A stretch of 64,000 nucleotides of DNA. Source: Bacillota bacterium. Lineage in GTDB: Bacteria; Bacillota; Clostridia; Lachnospirales; Lachnospiraceae. The stretch lies in contig JAEZNB010000012.1 of NCBI GenBank assembly GCA_023441965.1, positions 62,001 to 126,000 of the forward strand, read 5' to 3'. Both the position numbers and the translations under genes were made by a program. Below, one piece after another: positions 40,295 through 48,617 of the stretch. Below the pieces are notes generated by a model, which was not told the DNA's origin, ran no database searches, and saw only the letters and a program-made list of their open reading frames with translations. Within the stretch, counting starts at the first letter, position 1. Each line of letters opens with the position of its first letter.

Positions 40295-40466
40295 GAATAT
40301 GAAAAATGGACTCTTCGAAAGAAGAGTCCATTTTTCATATTCAACCACTAGATCAGATTCGATCTCATACAGACCGAGCATTCGGGAGAAGGAGGACGGA
40401 GGCCCACACGCCGACGTTCTCTTTCTCCCTGCGGCTTTTGGCGGAGCATTATGGCTGATCTCCAGC
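40295..40466 (+). repeat. Repeat R, copy 2 (hairpin plus GC-rich block)
   Basis: The tRNA-terminator hairpin (22-bp perfect arms, GAAA loop, 40295-40342) is followed by the CCACTAGATCAGATTCGATC and GGGAGAAGGAGGACGGAGGC blocks as at 1221 and 46233. It ends at GATCTCCAGC, where it joins an integrase fragment on the minus strand. Confidence 0.8.
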
Positions 40467-41002
40467 TCCATTTCATTCTCAAGATAGAGCTTAGAGCCAT
40501 CCTTCTTCCTTTGGATGGAACGGAATTTGACATCCGTATGCGTGTTCAAAAGCGGATTTACCGATAGAATCTCCTTATCCATTGCTATCCGATAGACAGC
40601 ATTTAGAATAGTTTTCATGTTATTAAATTCTTTTCTTGAAAACTTGAACGTGGTAATGGAATCATTCAGAAAATCATTTAACATTCTGGTGGTTACTTTC
40701 TTAATAGGAATGGTTATAAGCTTATTATCAGCATAGTATTTGCGCCAATGCTGCTCATCCCGTTTGACAGTCTTAATATCGATAACACCTTCTGCAGACT
40801 GCTTTCCTCGCTTTTCTATCCACATCTCATATAAATCCTTGATAGTATAATCCCTTTTACGTTCATTGTAATAATCGTAAAGCTTACTAATCAATTCTTT
40901 ATACGATGGTGCGGCTATCTGCTGTCTTTCTTCGTCTTCTATCCTTACGGTGGTTATGAAGCGTCCATCCTTACGGGAACTTATAGAATATGGATGACTG
41001 GT
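40467..41002 (-). pseudogene. Truncated tyrosine integrase (N-terminal and core-binding part)
   Basis: The minus-strand frame reads SHPYSISSRKDGRFITTVRI, then LYEMWIEKRG, RDEQHWRKYYADNKLITIPI and MLNDFLNDSITTFKFSRKEF, and ends at KKDGSKLYLENEMEL. It is clearly homologous to residues about 37-235 of the intact integrase at 36443-37675. The first 36 residues and the whole catalytic domain are missing. Its 3' end is fused to repeat R, its 5' end to an inverted repeat at 40997. It cannot be active. Confidence 0.88.
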
Positions 41003-41084
41003 TTGTCAGATAAATTCCGTTACAGATACGTCTTAAGTCAAGAGAACTTCGTTCTCTCTTCTTTTCTTCTTACAGACAACCAGT
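40997..41084. repeat. Nested inverted repeats beside the truncated integrase
   Basis: ACTGGTTTGTC (40997-41007) pairs with GACAACCAGT (41075-41084), and AGAGAAC-TTC-GTTCTCT (41041-41057) forms a perfect hairpin between them. It breaks the integrase frame. It may be a small nonautonomous element or a regulatory stem. Confidence 0.5.
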
Positions 41085-41382
41085 ATACCGGATATAAGGT
41101 TTTATAACTTCATATCACCTTACGAAAACAAAATATATATTTTTTCTCTGTCTGTTTGTTTCATCTGTTTGTTAAATAATAGAATGTTTTTATTTGTTTT
41201 GTTTTCTCCTTTCAACTTCTTTACAATTCTTAGGCGTTTGTGAAACGCCACAACCCGCATAAATACGGGGTATTTCAACGGGGTATTTCTTTTAATAAAA
41301 CAATATAACTCCTCACCGATTTATGGTAAAATTGAATTGTCGAGAAACAAATCTACCAAAATCCGAAAGGAGTTATACACTA
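41085..41382 (+). other. AT-rich IS upstream region
   Basis: No gene is visible. It holds a direct repeat GGGGTATTTC (about 41267 and 41279) and a short stem GGCGTTT/AAACGCC near 41232. The left end of the IS should lie here; TTGTGAAACGCCAC at about 41236 loosely matches the complement of sequence near 42995, but terminal repeats are not certain. Confidence 0.3.
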
Positions 41383-42837
41383 ATGATATCATATAAACAG
41401 CTTTCGTTGGCAGAAATTTTTTCAGATTGCCAAGAAAAATTTGAAAACGACAAACCTGCGTTTCTTAAACTCGTGGAAGAACATTTGAATATCGATGAGT
41501 ATATTTCTGTTTCTTTCCAAAACCATTACTATGCTTCGACCGGAAGACCACGGAAGTATCCTCTATCTGCTATGCTATGGGCTCTGGTTTTACAACGTAT
41601 CTTTTCTATCCCTACAGATTCCCTTCTTATTGTTTTCTTAAAATACTCCAAAGAATTAAGGGATTTCTGTGGTTTCCGTAAAGTACCGGACGCTTCTAAA
41701 CTTACCCGCTTTAAGCAGGATTTCAAACCGGACTTACAATCGTTGTTCGATACCCTGGTTGATGTGACCGAACCGATCTGCCAGTCTATTGATAAGGACC
41801 TTGCTTCCATGTCCATCTTCGATACCTCCGGTATTGAAGCATTTGTTACTGAAAATAATCCCAAGTTCGCCAACCGTGTCATCAGTCAGCTAAAAGCTTA
41901 TGCGAAAGCTATGGGCTATGATAAATCCTATGATCCATACAAGGCAGCCTATCATTCCATGCCTTCCCATGCTTCAGCTAATCCTGCAATAAAGCAGCTA
42001 TATATCAATGGTCATTTCTGCTATGTCTTTAAGTTTGGTATGATTACCAATGGCCTGGGCATTGTAAGAGACATTTCCTTCTACAATGAGGATTTCCTGA
42101 AGGCACATCCGGACATTGTCATTGATAAAAAGTCCGATTCCCCTGATGAGGATAAATCATTGGCTGACTCAAAAGCCTTAATTCCTGTCCTGAAGGACTT
42201 CTTTGCAAAACACCCGCTGATTAACCCTAAGACCTTCCTTGGCGATTCTGCATTTGATACCATTGAGATTTATAAGTCCTTATTCCATGATCTGAGGTTT
42301 GAAAAAGCCTATATCCCCTTGAATAACCGCTCCAAAATATCCAGTGACGACTTTACCGTAAATGCAGATGGCATACCTTGCTGTCCGCGTGACTCCTCCC
42401 TTCTGATGAAACCGGAGGGAAACACTTCACATCTTCGCTGCGGCATTAAAACCTTTAAGTTCGTCTGCCCCAAAATGGGCTGGGACAGATGCGAAGATGG
42501 AAAATACCGACGAAGATGTCATTGTGAGGATCCCTGCACAACATCACCAAGTGGCAGAATGGTCTATGTTTATCCAGAGAAAAATCTCCGTGCCTATCCG
42601 GGTGTTTTACGTGGCACCGCGGAGTGGTTTGAAACATATAAAATCCGTTCTGTAGTAGAAAAAGGTATCAACCACTTCAAAGATAGCTACTGTCTCGCCG
42701 GTCGCAGAACTCAGAATGAAAAAACTCTGCATGCGGATTTACTATTATCAGGGATTGCCCAACTGATAACTGTTGTACTCGCTGACAAGATACATCAGCA
42801 TAAGTACATACGGAGCTTAAAACCACTGATTGCATAG
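41383..42837 (+). CDS. DDE transposase with DUF772 N-terminus (IS1182/IS5-like)
   Basis: The start at 41383 (MISYKQLSLAEIF) has AAAGGAG upstream. The 484-residue protein has a DUF772-like region (YASTGRPRKYPLSAMLWALV), then MSIFDTSGIEA (first Asp), FLGDSAFDTIEIY (second Asp) and VVEKGINHFKDSYCLAGRRTQNEKTL (Glu region). A Cys-rich insert (CPRDS..CGIKTFKFVCPKMGWDRC..CHCEDPC) may bind zinc. It appears intact. It is inserted next to the truncated integrase. Confidence 0.88.
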   Translation: MISYKQLSLAEIFSDCQEKFENDKPAFLKLVEEHLNIDEYISVSFQNHYYASTGRPRKYPLSAMLWALVLQRIFSIPTDSLLIVFLKYSKELRDFCGFRKVPDASKLTRFKQDFKPDLQSLFDTLVDVTEPICQSIDKDLASMSIFDTSGIEAFVTENNPKFANRVISQLKAYAKAMGYDKSYDPYKAAYHSMPSHASANPAIKQLYINGHFCYVFKFGMITNGLGIVRDISFYNEDFLKAHPDIVIDKKSDSPDEDKSLADSKALIPVLKDFFAKHPLINPKTFLGDSAFDTIEIYKSLFHDLRFEKAYIPLNNRSKISSDDFTVNADGIPCCPRDSSLLMKPEGNTSHLRCGIKTFKFVCPKMGWDRCEDGKYRRRCHCEDPCTTSPSGRMVYVYPEKNLRAYPGVLRGTAEWFETYKIRSVVEKGINHFKDSYCLAGRRTQNEKTLHADLLLSGIAQLITVVLADKIHQHKYIRSLKPLIA

Positions 42838-43177
42838 ACTGTATCTGTTAGGATATCGGTTTAAATACATTTCTGTCAGTTCTTTTTGTGTACTCTTTTT
42901 TCAATTAACAGCCTATGCAATGCTGTTAAATGAACCTTGAAATAATAAAAATGGTTTTTTTAACTATATCCATAGATCATTTCTTTTTCTTCAGTGAGTT
43001 TCGCAATTACTTATCTTTACAATTCTAATATGTCATATTTAAATTTTAACATCTGAAATTTGATGAATATTTACCGACCATTCGTATTAATAACCGTTTA
43101 CTCGAAGATGGAACGAGTAACCGTTATCATTATAATTTTATAAGTGTACACATTTCCCTAGTGTAGATATACGATAT
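42838..43177 (+). other. IS right flank and AT-rich spacer
   Basis: The 340 bases between the transposase stop and the next promoter hold no coding frame. TTTACAATTCT at about 43015 repeats TTTACAATTCT at about 41220, which could mark the two ends of the IS or a duplicated target, but the terminal inverted repeats are not clear. Past 43130 the sequence is leader-like (AAGTGTACACATTTCC). Confidence 0.3.
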
Positions 43178-43206
43178 TTGACTTCCTTTAATTGGTAAAG
43201 TATAAT
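43178..43206 (+). promoter_or_regulatory. Sigma-A type promoter
   Basis: TTGACT (43178-43183) and TATAAT (43201-43206) are 17 bases apart, about 50 bases before the PLC-like gene. The spacer start TTGACTTCCT is shared with the promoters at 9455 and 51840. Confidence 0.75.
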
Positions 43207-43254
43207 CTAAATGAAATAATGAAATAATCAAAACAGTTCAAAAAGGGGGAAGTC

Positions 43255-43878
43255 ATGCCTAATTCAGTAATTCATATGTGGATTGCAAGGGAATTCGCCA
43301 AGAGTTATCATCACTTGCACAATGACCCAAACTATTATTTGGGAAATATAGCTCCTGATGCAGTATTGGGACGAGCAGGTTGTAATAATGAGATGAAGAA
43401 TAAATCTCATATGCTTAATCAAAGAAATGAATGGGAAAATGATGTATTAAATTATTGGAACAAACATCCAAGAAAAACACCCTATACTATAGGATATGTG
43501 ATGCATATATTAACAGATATTCAGTTTAGAAACAACTGCCGAAAATTTGAGGATGATAATCTAATACCTTTAGAAGAAAGAGATAAACTGTTGTCAACTG
43601 CCACAGCCATTAATATTCGTAAACAATTTGAAAATATTGAAGAATATTATGATATAGTACATCTTGCCGAACAGTATTCTATAACTGAATATGGACTAGA
43701 TTTAACTGATGATGATATGAAGCAAAATATAAGCTTTGCAAAAAAGGTACTCAATATGTGGTCTATGCCAGAAAAAATGGATACAATTACGTATCCAATA
43801 ATTGATATGACCATATTAAGTGTTCAGACAGTAGAATATCTTCGAAAAGTTCTGCAGTTAGAAAGGAGCTTTATTTGA
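43255..43878 (+). CDS. Zinc-dependent phospholipase C-like protein (PF00882 type)
   Basis: The 207-residue protein begins MPNSVIHMWIAREFAKS and contains YYLGNIAPDAV and GYVMHILTD, the His/Asp zinc-ligand pattern of PF00882-type hydrolases. There is no signal peptide, so it is probably cytoplasmic. AAAAGGGGGAAG precedes the ATG. Its stop overlaps the TTG start of a HAD phosphatase gene, so the two form a coupled pair. They may dephosphorylate successive products; this is inference. Confidence 0.7.
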   Translation: MPNSVIHMWIAREFAKSYHHLHNDPNYYLGNIAPDAVLGRAGCNNEMKNKSHMLNQRNEWENDVLNYWNKHPRKTPYTIGYVMHILTDIQFRNNCRKFEDDNLIPLEERDKLLSTATAINIRKQFENIEEYYDIVHLAEQYSITEYGLDLTDDDMKQNISFAKKVLNMWSMPEKMDTITYPIIDMTILSVQTVEYLRKVLQLERSFI

Positions 43879-44627
43879 AAGCCTTATTCTTTGACCTCGA
43901 TGACACACTTTTAAATTCTGAAAAAATTATATCTGAAAGAAATAGAAAAGCAATAATACAATGTAAAATTCAAGGTATGCTTATTGGTTACATTACTGTA
44001 CGGTCTCCCAGAAAAATGAAATTATTTTTAAATGAATTACCTTGCGATTGTATTGCGAATTATAACGGCGCCATGATTTATGCAGATGGTAATCTGATTG
44101 CTCAGAACAATATACCATATTCTGAAGCAATTAACTTTATTGAGCGAGTTCTTCAAGAGGCCCCAAATATAAATATGGGTTACTATTGTGAACCATATTG
44201 TTTCCGCGAAAATAAACTTATCAATACAGTAACCAATGAAATTCTAGGGGGAAGTATGATGACTTTATCACAATCTGATTTTCAAAGGATTAGAATAGTT
44301 CTAAATGGTTATGAACAGATTGATTTCAAACAATATGCTTCTCAATCAATGAGATATCAAGTATCTATTCATAATACCGCCATTATTACAAGTAATGGAG
44401 CCACGAAAGAAAATGCACTTAAATTATTGATGAATTATTATAACATAACTGCTGATAGCGTTATTTCGTTTGGTGATGATACGAACGATATCGGAATGTT
44501 AAAGGCAAGTGGTATAGGTGTGGCTATGGGAAATGCCTTAGTAGAAGTAAAGAAGGTAGCTGATTATATTACTTTATCAAATAACGATGATGGTGTTGCT
44601 GAATATATCGAAAATTATATATTATGA
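43875..44627 (+). CDS. Cof-type HAD hydrolase
   Basis: The TTG start overlaps the previous stop, with GAAAGGAGC upstream. The 250-residue protein has FFDLDDTLLNS, YITVRSPRK, a C2B cap with ANYNGAMIYADG, and SFGDDTNDIGML, which is the Cof/SupH subfamily IIB pattern. It is a probable sugar-phosphate or nucleotide phosphatase. It belongs to the island and is AT-rich. Confidence 0.9.
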   Translation: MKALFFDLDDTLLNSEKIISERNRKAIIQCKIQGMLIGYITVRSPRKMKLFLNELPCDCIANYNGAMIYADGNLIAQNNIPYSEAINFIERVLQEAPNINMGYYCEPYCFRENKLINTVTNEILGGSMMTLSQSDFQRIRIVLNGYEQIDFKQYASQSMRYQVSIHNTAIITSNGATKENALKLLMNYYNITADSVISFGDDTNDIGMLKASGIGVAMGNALVEVKKVADYITLSNNDDGVAEYIENYIL

Positions 44628-44714
44628 GCAGATGATAAGAACAACAAGAAGCAATTAGGATAACGTATTAAAACTAATACTATACCGTATTTGAAATCAT
44701 TAGAATAAGTATTT

Positions 44715-45035
44715 CTCATGTGTGCAACCATGTGTGTGCAGATAAATAACAGAAGCCGCAAAACCTCCTATTTATCAGTGTTTGTGTGTGCGGGGATTTG
44801 TTCGATGTCATTCGAAATGCATGATTAGTGGTAATATTAAATCCAAGAGAATTACATGTCCTTCTTAAGTGGTCTGTAATGGCACGTAATGTAAGCCATA
44901 AGCCATCTGCATTGCAGAATACATATTCAGATACAATGTTATTCTCCTGTTGAACTTGTTGAATTTCCTCTAAAAGTTTTCGTAGCCTTTTATTAATTGG
45001 AAATATTCTACCATTTCTGGGATTTTGACGTTCGT
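44715..45035 (-). pseudogene. Integrase C-terminal fragment with diverged element right end
   Basis: On the minus strand the frame reads NPRNGRIFPINKRLRKLLEE, QENNIVSEYVFCNADG, RAITDHLRRTCNSLGF and TNHAFRM, the part of a Tn916-like clostridial integrase just before its nucleophile region. It stops making sense after that. The final 44715-44812 part instead resembles the element right end (CATGTGTGTGCAGATAAATA, TTTATCAGTGTTTGT, GATTTGTTCGA). It is a different integrase subfamily from that at 36443. It is nonfunctional. Confidence 0.75.
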
Positions 45036-45165
45036 TCTTTGTGTAAGCATATTGATACTGAATCGCGAAAAGAAGAAATCGTAAGCAAAATTGTAGCTGG
45101 AGAAATTCGTGAATTTAATTTCTATAAGGAAATTAGCGGAACCGAATATGTTAAATTTAAATCCG

Positions 45166-45402
45166 TCATCGACAAGGCATTTTTATATCGTACAGCAATG
45201 TTAAAAGGTGCAAGCATTTCTTACACAGATGTTCGTGGCGTTCCCAAAAAGTCTCTGTATCCAAGAGCTTACAATGCTCTCGTGCAGTTTCTGATTCGAT
45301 AAGTTGCTGTTCTAAATAATCTTTTTGAAATAGCAAAATTCTGTATGCTTCTTTTAATTTATAAATCTCATCCTGTAATTCGTCAATGTTGTTAATTCTC
45401 AT
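45166..45402 (-). CDS. Small coiled-coil protein (78 aa), unrecognised
   Basis: AAAAGGGGGCAACC precedes the ATG on the minus strand. The product begins MRINNIDELQDEIYKLKEAY and is mostly helical with coiled-coil character. It lies upstream of the integrase fragment on the same strand, where accessory element genes often sit. A plus-strand frame to 45302 overlaps it and could be the relic of another gene; I judge the minus-strand frame more likely because of its ribosome site. Confidence 0.4.
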   Translation of the reverse strand: MRINNIDELQDEIYKLKEAYRILLFQKDYLEQQLIESETAREHCKLLDTETFWERHEHLCKKCLHLLTLLYDIKMPCR

Positions 45403-45467
45403 AGTGGTTGCCCCCTTTTAATTTTATGCTAATAATATGATACATTTCGGAATTCAATATCTAAACA

Positions 45468-45496
45468 TTGATGAATAAATAACATAATGTTATAAT
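45468..45496 (+). promoter_or_regulatory. Sigma-A type promoter of the HD-domain gene
   Basis: TTGATG (45468-45473) and TATAAT (45491-45496) are 17 bases apart, 55 bases before the start codon. Confidence 0.65.
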
Positions 45497-45551
45497 AAGG
45501 AAATAAATAAAGAATTAGGAAGACAAATCCAATCTTGATGAAGGAGAAAAA

Positions 45552-46121
45552 ATGTTACCAGATAGGGAAAAAGCATTAAACTTATTAAATGAGGCATATG
45601 AAAGAAATCCTGGTCCTTGGAAGGACCATTCCATAGTTGTAGCAAAATGTGCATATGTAATTAGTAAGCAATGTGATGATATGGACGAAGAGAAAGCATA
45701 TATAATTGGACTTTTACATGATATTGGTCGAAGGGAGGGTGTAACAAACCTTGCTCATGTTATTGATGGATACCATTATTTAATGGCACTTGGATATGAT
45801 GAAGCTGCCAGAATTTGTATCACACATTCCTTTGCAATAAAAGATATTAATACTTGTATTGGTAATATGGATGTTTCAGATGCAGATTTGAAGGAAATAT
45901 GCGACTTGATAGATGGGTATGAGTATGATGATTATGATACTTTAATACAATTATGTGATAGTATGGCTCTTCCCGATAGACCTGTAAAAATTGAAGTGCG
46001 AATGAACGATGTAAAGCAAAGATATGGATATTATCCCTCAAATAAATGGAATAAACACATTGAAATAAAACACTATTTTGAGAATAAGTCAGGGTTGGAT
46101 ATTGATTTCTTAGAAATTTAA
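45552..46121 (+). CDS. HD-domain hydrolase (small, island cargo)
   Basis: The 189-residue protein has WKDHSIVVAKCAYVI, GLLHDIGRREG, ICITHSF and a late IQLCDSMAL, which is the H...HD...H...D metal-site order of HD hydrolases. GAAGGAGAAA precedes the ATG. It is probably a nucleotide phosphohydrolase; the substrate is unknown. It is flanked by integrase debris on the left and an attachment repeat on the right. Confidence 0.85.
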   Translation: MLPDREKALNLLNEAYERNPGPWKDHSIVVAKCAYVISKQCDDMDEEKAYIIGLLHDIGRREGVTNLAHVIDGYHYLMALGYDEAARICITHSFAIKDINTCIGNMDVSDADLKEICDLIDGYEYDDYDTLIQLCDSMALPDRPVKIEVRMNDVKQRYGYYPSNKWNKHIEIKHYFENKSGLDIDFLEI

Positions 46122-46149
46122 CATTAACGTAAACTGTTGAATTGATGTT

Positions 46150-46232
46150 GAACTTAATAAGGTGAGGTTGCGGAAGCCCCTCCTTTCTTAGTTTTTGGGA
46201 AGCGGGGTTCCTTCGAATCCCGTCTCGCGCTT
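46150..46232 (+). repeat. Diverged element right end with tRNA-Gly 3' end
   Basis: GGAAGCCCCTCCTTTCTTAG and the following GTTTTTGGGAAGCGGGG lead to TTCGAATCCCGTCTCGCGCTT at 46212-46232. The arrangement matches the right ends at 40197 and 47303. It marks the end of the unit that carries the HD-domain gene. Confidence 0.65.
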
Positions 46233-46516
46233 GAATATGAAAAATGGACTCTTCGAAATAAGAGTCCATTTTTCATATTCAATCACTAGATCAGATTCGA
46301 TCTCATACAGACCGAGCATTCGGGAGAAGGAGGACGGAGGCCCACACGCCGACGTTCTCTTTCTCCCTGCGGCTTTTGGCGGAGCATTATGGCTGATCTC
46401 CAGCCAGATGCAGAGCAAAAAGACGCTGCGAGGAGGCGCGGGTTCGAATGTCTCCGCTCCGCTCCGGTCCGTGCAGAACCGAGGTCCCCCGGACCTCGTG
46501 CACCGTCTCGCGCTTA
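46233..46516 (+). repeat. Repeat R, copy 3, ending in another tRNA-Gly 3' end
   Basis: The hairpin (46233-46280), the GC-rich blocks and the GACGCTGCGAGGAGGCGCG tail follow copy 1 closely, and the middle (GGCTTTTGGCGGAGCATTAT) follows copy 2. It ends with CGTCTCGCGCTT at 46504-46515, a second truncated tRNA 3' end. Repeat R is thus bracketed by two att-like sequences here. Confidence 0.75.
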
Positions 46517-46527
46517 ACTAAGAATGG

Positions 46528-46564
46528 CAGGAAAGCTAGTAAAATCAAGCTTTCCTGTTTTTTT
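46528..46564 (+). terminator. Terminator after the last tRNA-Gly 3' end
   Basis: CAGGAAAGCT and AGCTTTCCTG pair around a 10-base loop, followed by TTTTTTT. It may be the original terminator of a tRNA-Gly gene. Confidence 0.8.
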
Positions 46565-46732
46565 GGGTAGTGTAAAAAACTTTATGTCCGCACCCCCTAA
46601 CGTATAATTAGTTTCATAAACGTACACTTTTTCAGGTAAATTTTGTTTTTTTATTTCGTCTAATATGATATTATAAATTAATAATTTAACAGAATTCATA
46701 ACAAAAAATGTGAAATATCAAAGGGGGATATT
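46565..46732 (+). other. AT-rich leader before the GNAT gene
   Basis: CGTACACTTTTTCAGGTAAA and CTAATATGATATTATAAATT resemble parts of the leader modules at 39368 and 5250 (GTGTACAC..GGTAAATTT..GATATTAT). A -10 (TATTAT or TATAAA) lies here. AAAGGGGGATATT precedes the start codon. Confidence 0.4.
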
Positions 46733-47257
46733 ATGATATACTACATGTCAAATACTTTAATAATCAGAGATATGGTTATAGAAGATGCCGATGTTCTCTA
46801 TAATACATATTTATCATATGGATGGCATCCATCTTTGGACACTTATTTGGGATATTATAATGAGCAACAAGAATATAAAAGAAAAGTTTTTGTTGCTGTA
46901 TATGAGGGTTACGTATCAGGGATATGTACACTTGTATTGAATCCAGAAGAGGGCCCTTTTGGCAACAAAAAAATACCAGAGATTGTTGATTTAAAAGTGT
47001 TTTCTGACAAACGCAATTGTGGTATCGGAAATAAATTATTAGATGTTGTGGAGGAAGAAGCCGCTAAAATTTGTGATTTGGTATATCTGGCAGTTGGCGT
47101 TCATTCTGGATATGGAGCAGCACATAGAATATATGTTAAACGCGGATATATACCTGATGGTACTGGAGTTTGGTATCAGGACAAGCAATTAGAACAGTAC
47201 TCACAATGTTGTAATGATGATGATTTACTTCTGTTTTTTTCCAAAAAGTTAAATTGA
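46733..47257 (+). CDS. GNAT-family acetyltransferase (island cargo)
   Basis: The 174-residue protein has one GNAT domain with VDLKVFSDKRNCGIGNKLLDVVEEEA (acetyl-CoA loop with CGIGNK) and GYGAAHRIYVKRGYIPDG. It resembles the small acetyltransferases that include aminoglycoside-modifying enzymes. No substrate can be assigned. It lies between a terminator and an element right end, so it is single-gene cargo. Confidence 0.85.
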   Translation: MIYYMSNTLIIRDMVIEDADVLYNTYLSYGWHPSLDTYLGYYNEQQEYKRKVFVAVYEGYVSGICTLVLNPEEGPFGNKKIPEIVDLKVFSDKRNCGIGNKLLDVVEEEAAKICDLVYLAVGVHSGYGAAHRIYVKRGYIPDGTGVWYQDKQLEQYSQCCNDDDLLLFFSKKLN

Positions 47258-47302
47258 AATTAAAGAAGCACGCAACATTTAATAATGTTGTTACTATAAA
47301 AA

Positions 47303-47420
47303 AATATGTGCACTATTATGTGCACATATATCAGAAGTGGATGAAACCCCTTTCTTTTCAGTATTTGTAGGATAGGATTATGGTTCGAATCCCGTCTCAC
47401 AACCACTAGATCAGATCCTT
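47303..47420 (+). repeat. Element right end, copy 2, fused to a repeat R fragment
   Basis: The block matches 40197-40290 almost exactly, down to GGTTCGAATCCCGTCTC at 47382-47398. It is then joined to ACAACCACTAGATCAGAT, an internal piece of repeat R. The tRNA terminal GCGCTT and the hairpin are deleted. It is the last att-like sequence in the array. The rest of the 47258-47664 gap is AT-rich spacer plus the promoter below. Confidence 0.8.
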
Positions 47421-47565
47421 TCGTCTTAGATACCTCAAATATGATTAAACTTGAAACTCGATATCTGAAAAAAGATAAATATTTCAATATCCGTTTATAA
47501 TGACAATTAAGGAACAAGCTGCTATTTATAACCATACATATACATATAACCGTTATTGGAATATG

Positions 47566-47594
47566 TTGTCATATAATATTGTTAATGTTATAAT
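47566..47594 (+). promoter_or_regulatory. Sigma-A type promoter of the methyltransferase gene
   Basis: TTGTCA (47566-47571) and TATAAT (47589-47594) are 17 bases apart. The stretch TTGGAATATGTTG before it and AATGTTATAAT in it are also present at 59054-59092. Confidence 0.7.
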
Positions 47595-47664
47595 TGATAA
47601 GTAATTGAAATGTAACATGGAGGGAGATAAAAAATAACCTCCCTTACAGAAATGGAGGGCATTT

Positions 47665-48477
47665 ATGTCATTTAACTGGATCGATAAATCCCAATATACG
47701 CTGGATAGCTTTTTATTAATGGATCGGTGGCTAATCAGAATGATTATTAATACAAGCAATGCTTGGCCAGAATTTGCTCGGAATTTATCATTAGCTTTAT
47801 CCTCAAGGCCTTATGTTGCTTGGTATTGCATGAAAAAGGCTCCTGAAGTCAAGGAAAGAGTGGAACAGCTTCTTAAAGCAGCACCATTAAATGCTGATCC
47901 TATTCAGATAAAAGCTGCTGAAGAGTTTATCGTTCAGGCAACAGAGACCTCTATTATTTATACTGACCCCATCAATATGAATAAAAACTGTAATTATATC
48001 TATAACTGGAAGGAAGAACACTTACTGGAGTTGGTGGATTTTCGGGACAAGCTTGTATTAGATATCGGAAGCGGAACCGGCAGATTAGCATTTGCAGCTG
48101 CAAAATTAGCACGCAAAGTATATGCATCCGAACCAACCGATATGCTTCGTGAATTTATGAGGGATAAGATTAAAAACGAGCGTATATCAAATGTAGTAGT
48201 CGTGGATGGAACTGTGGAGCATATCCCGTATGAAGATAACACGTTTGATATTGTCATGTCCGCTCATGTAGTAGGCGACCATTATGATGCTGAAATTGCA
48301 GAAATGCAAAGAGTAACAAAACCGTATGGTTATATCATCGACTGTATAGGGGATGATGATAGAATCAGAGAAAAACCTGATGAAGAGCTGTTAAAGAGAG
48401 GTTTTGAATATTTCTACCATAAAAGTACTTTAGGTGGTGATATTTATCGTTACCGGAAGCAAGTAATCAAGAGTTAA
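47665..48477 (+). CDS. Class I SAM-dependent methyltransferase
   Basis: The 270-residue protein has an N-terminal helical segment of about 115 residues and a Rossmann core with VLDIGSGTGRLAFAAAKL, YASEPTDMLREFM, VVDGTVEHIPYEDNTFDIV and a late strand. TGGAGGGC precedes the ATG. The substrate is unknown. It lies just outside the att array and is followed by a radical SAM gene in the same direction. Confidence 0.87.
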   Translation: MSFNWIDKSQYTLDSFLLMDRWLIRMIINTSNAWPEFARNLSLALSSRPYVAWYCMKKAPEVKERVEQLLKAAPLNADPIQIKAAEEFIVQATETSIIYTDPINMNKNCNYIYNWKEEHLLELVDFRDKLVLDIGSGTGRLAFAAAKLARKVYASEPTDMLREFMRDKIKNERISNVVVVDGTVEHIPYEDNTFDIVMSAHVVGDHYDAEIAEMQRVTKPYGYIIDCIGDDDRIREKPDEELLKRGFEYFYHKSTLGGDIYRYRKQVIKS

Positions 48478-48617
48478 GTCCTGCTACCTGCCTGTGGCTG
48501 CAGTGTTTTGATCAAATCCCATCCACCGCTTAACCAAAAACCCTATGTTTTCTTATAGATCATAAAACATAAAGGATATACCCACTTCTTTTCAGTGTTT
48601 AATAGAAAGGATGAAGG

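Noticed and set aside
44997..45302. Plus-strand frame of 101 codons opposite the small coiled-coil gene
   Set aside because: Its start region lies in the integrase fragment and has no ribosome site. The lower half reads somewhat like protein, so a relic cannot be excluded, but an active gene is unlikely.
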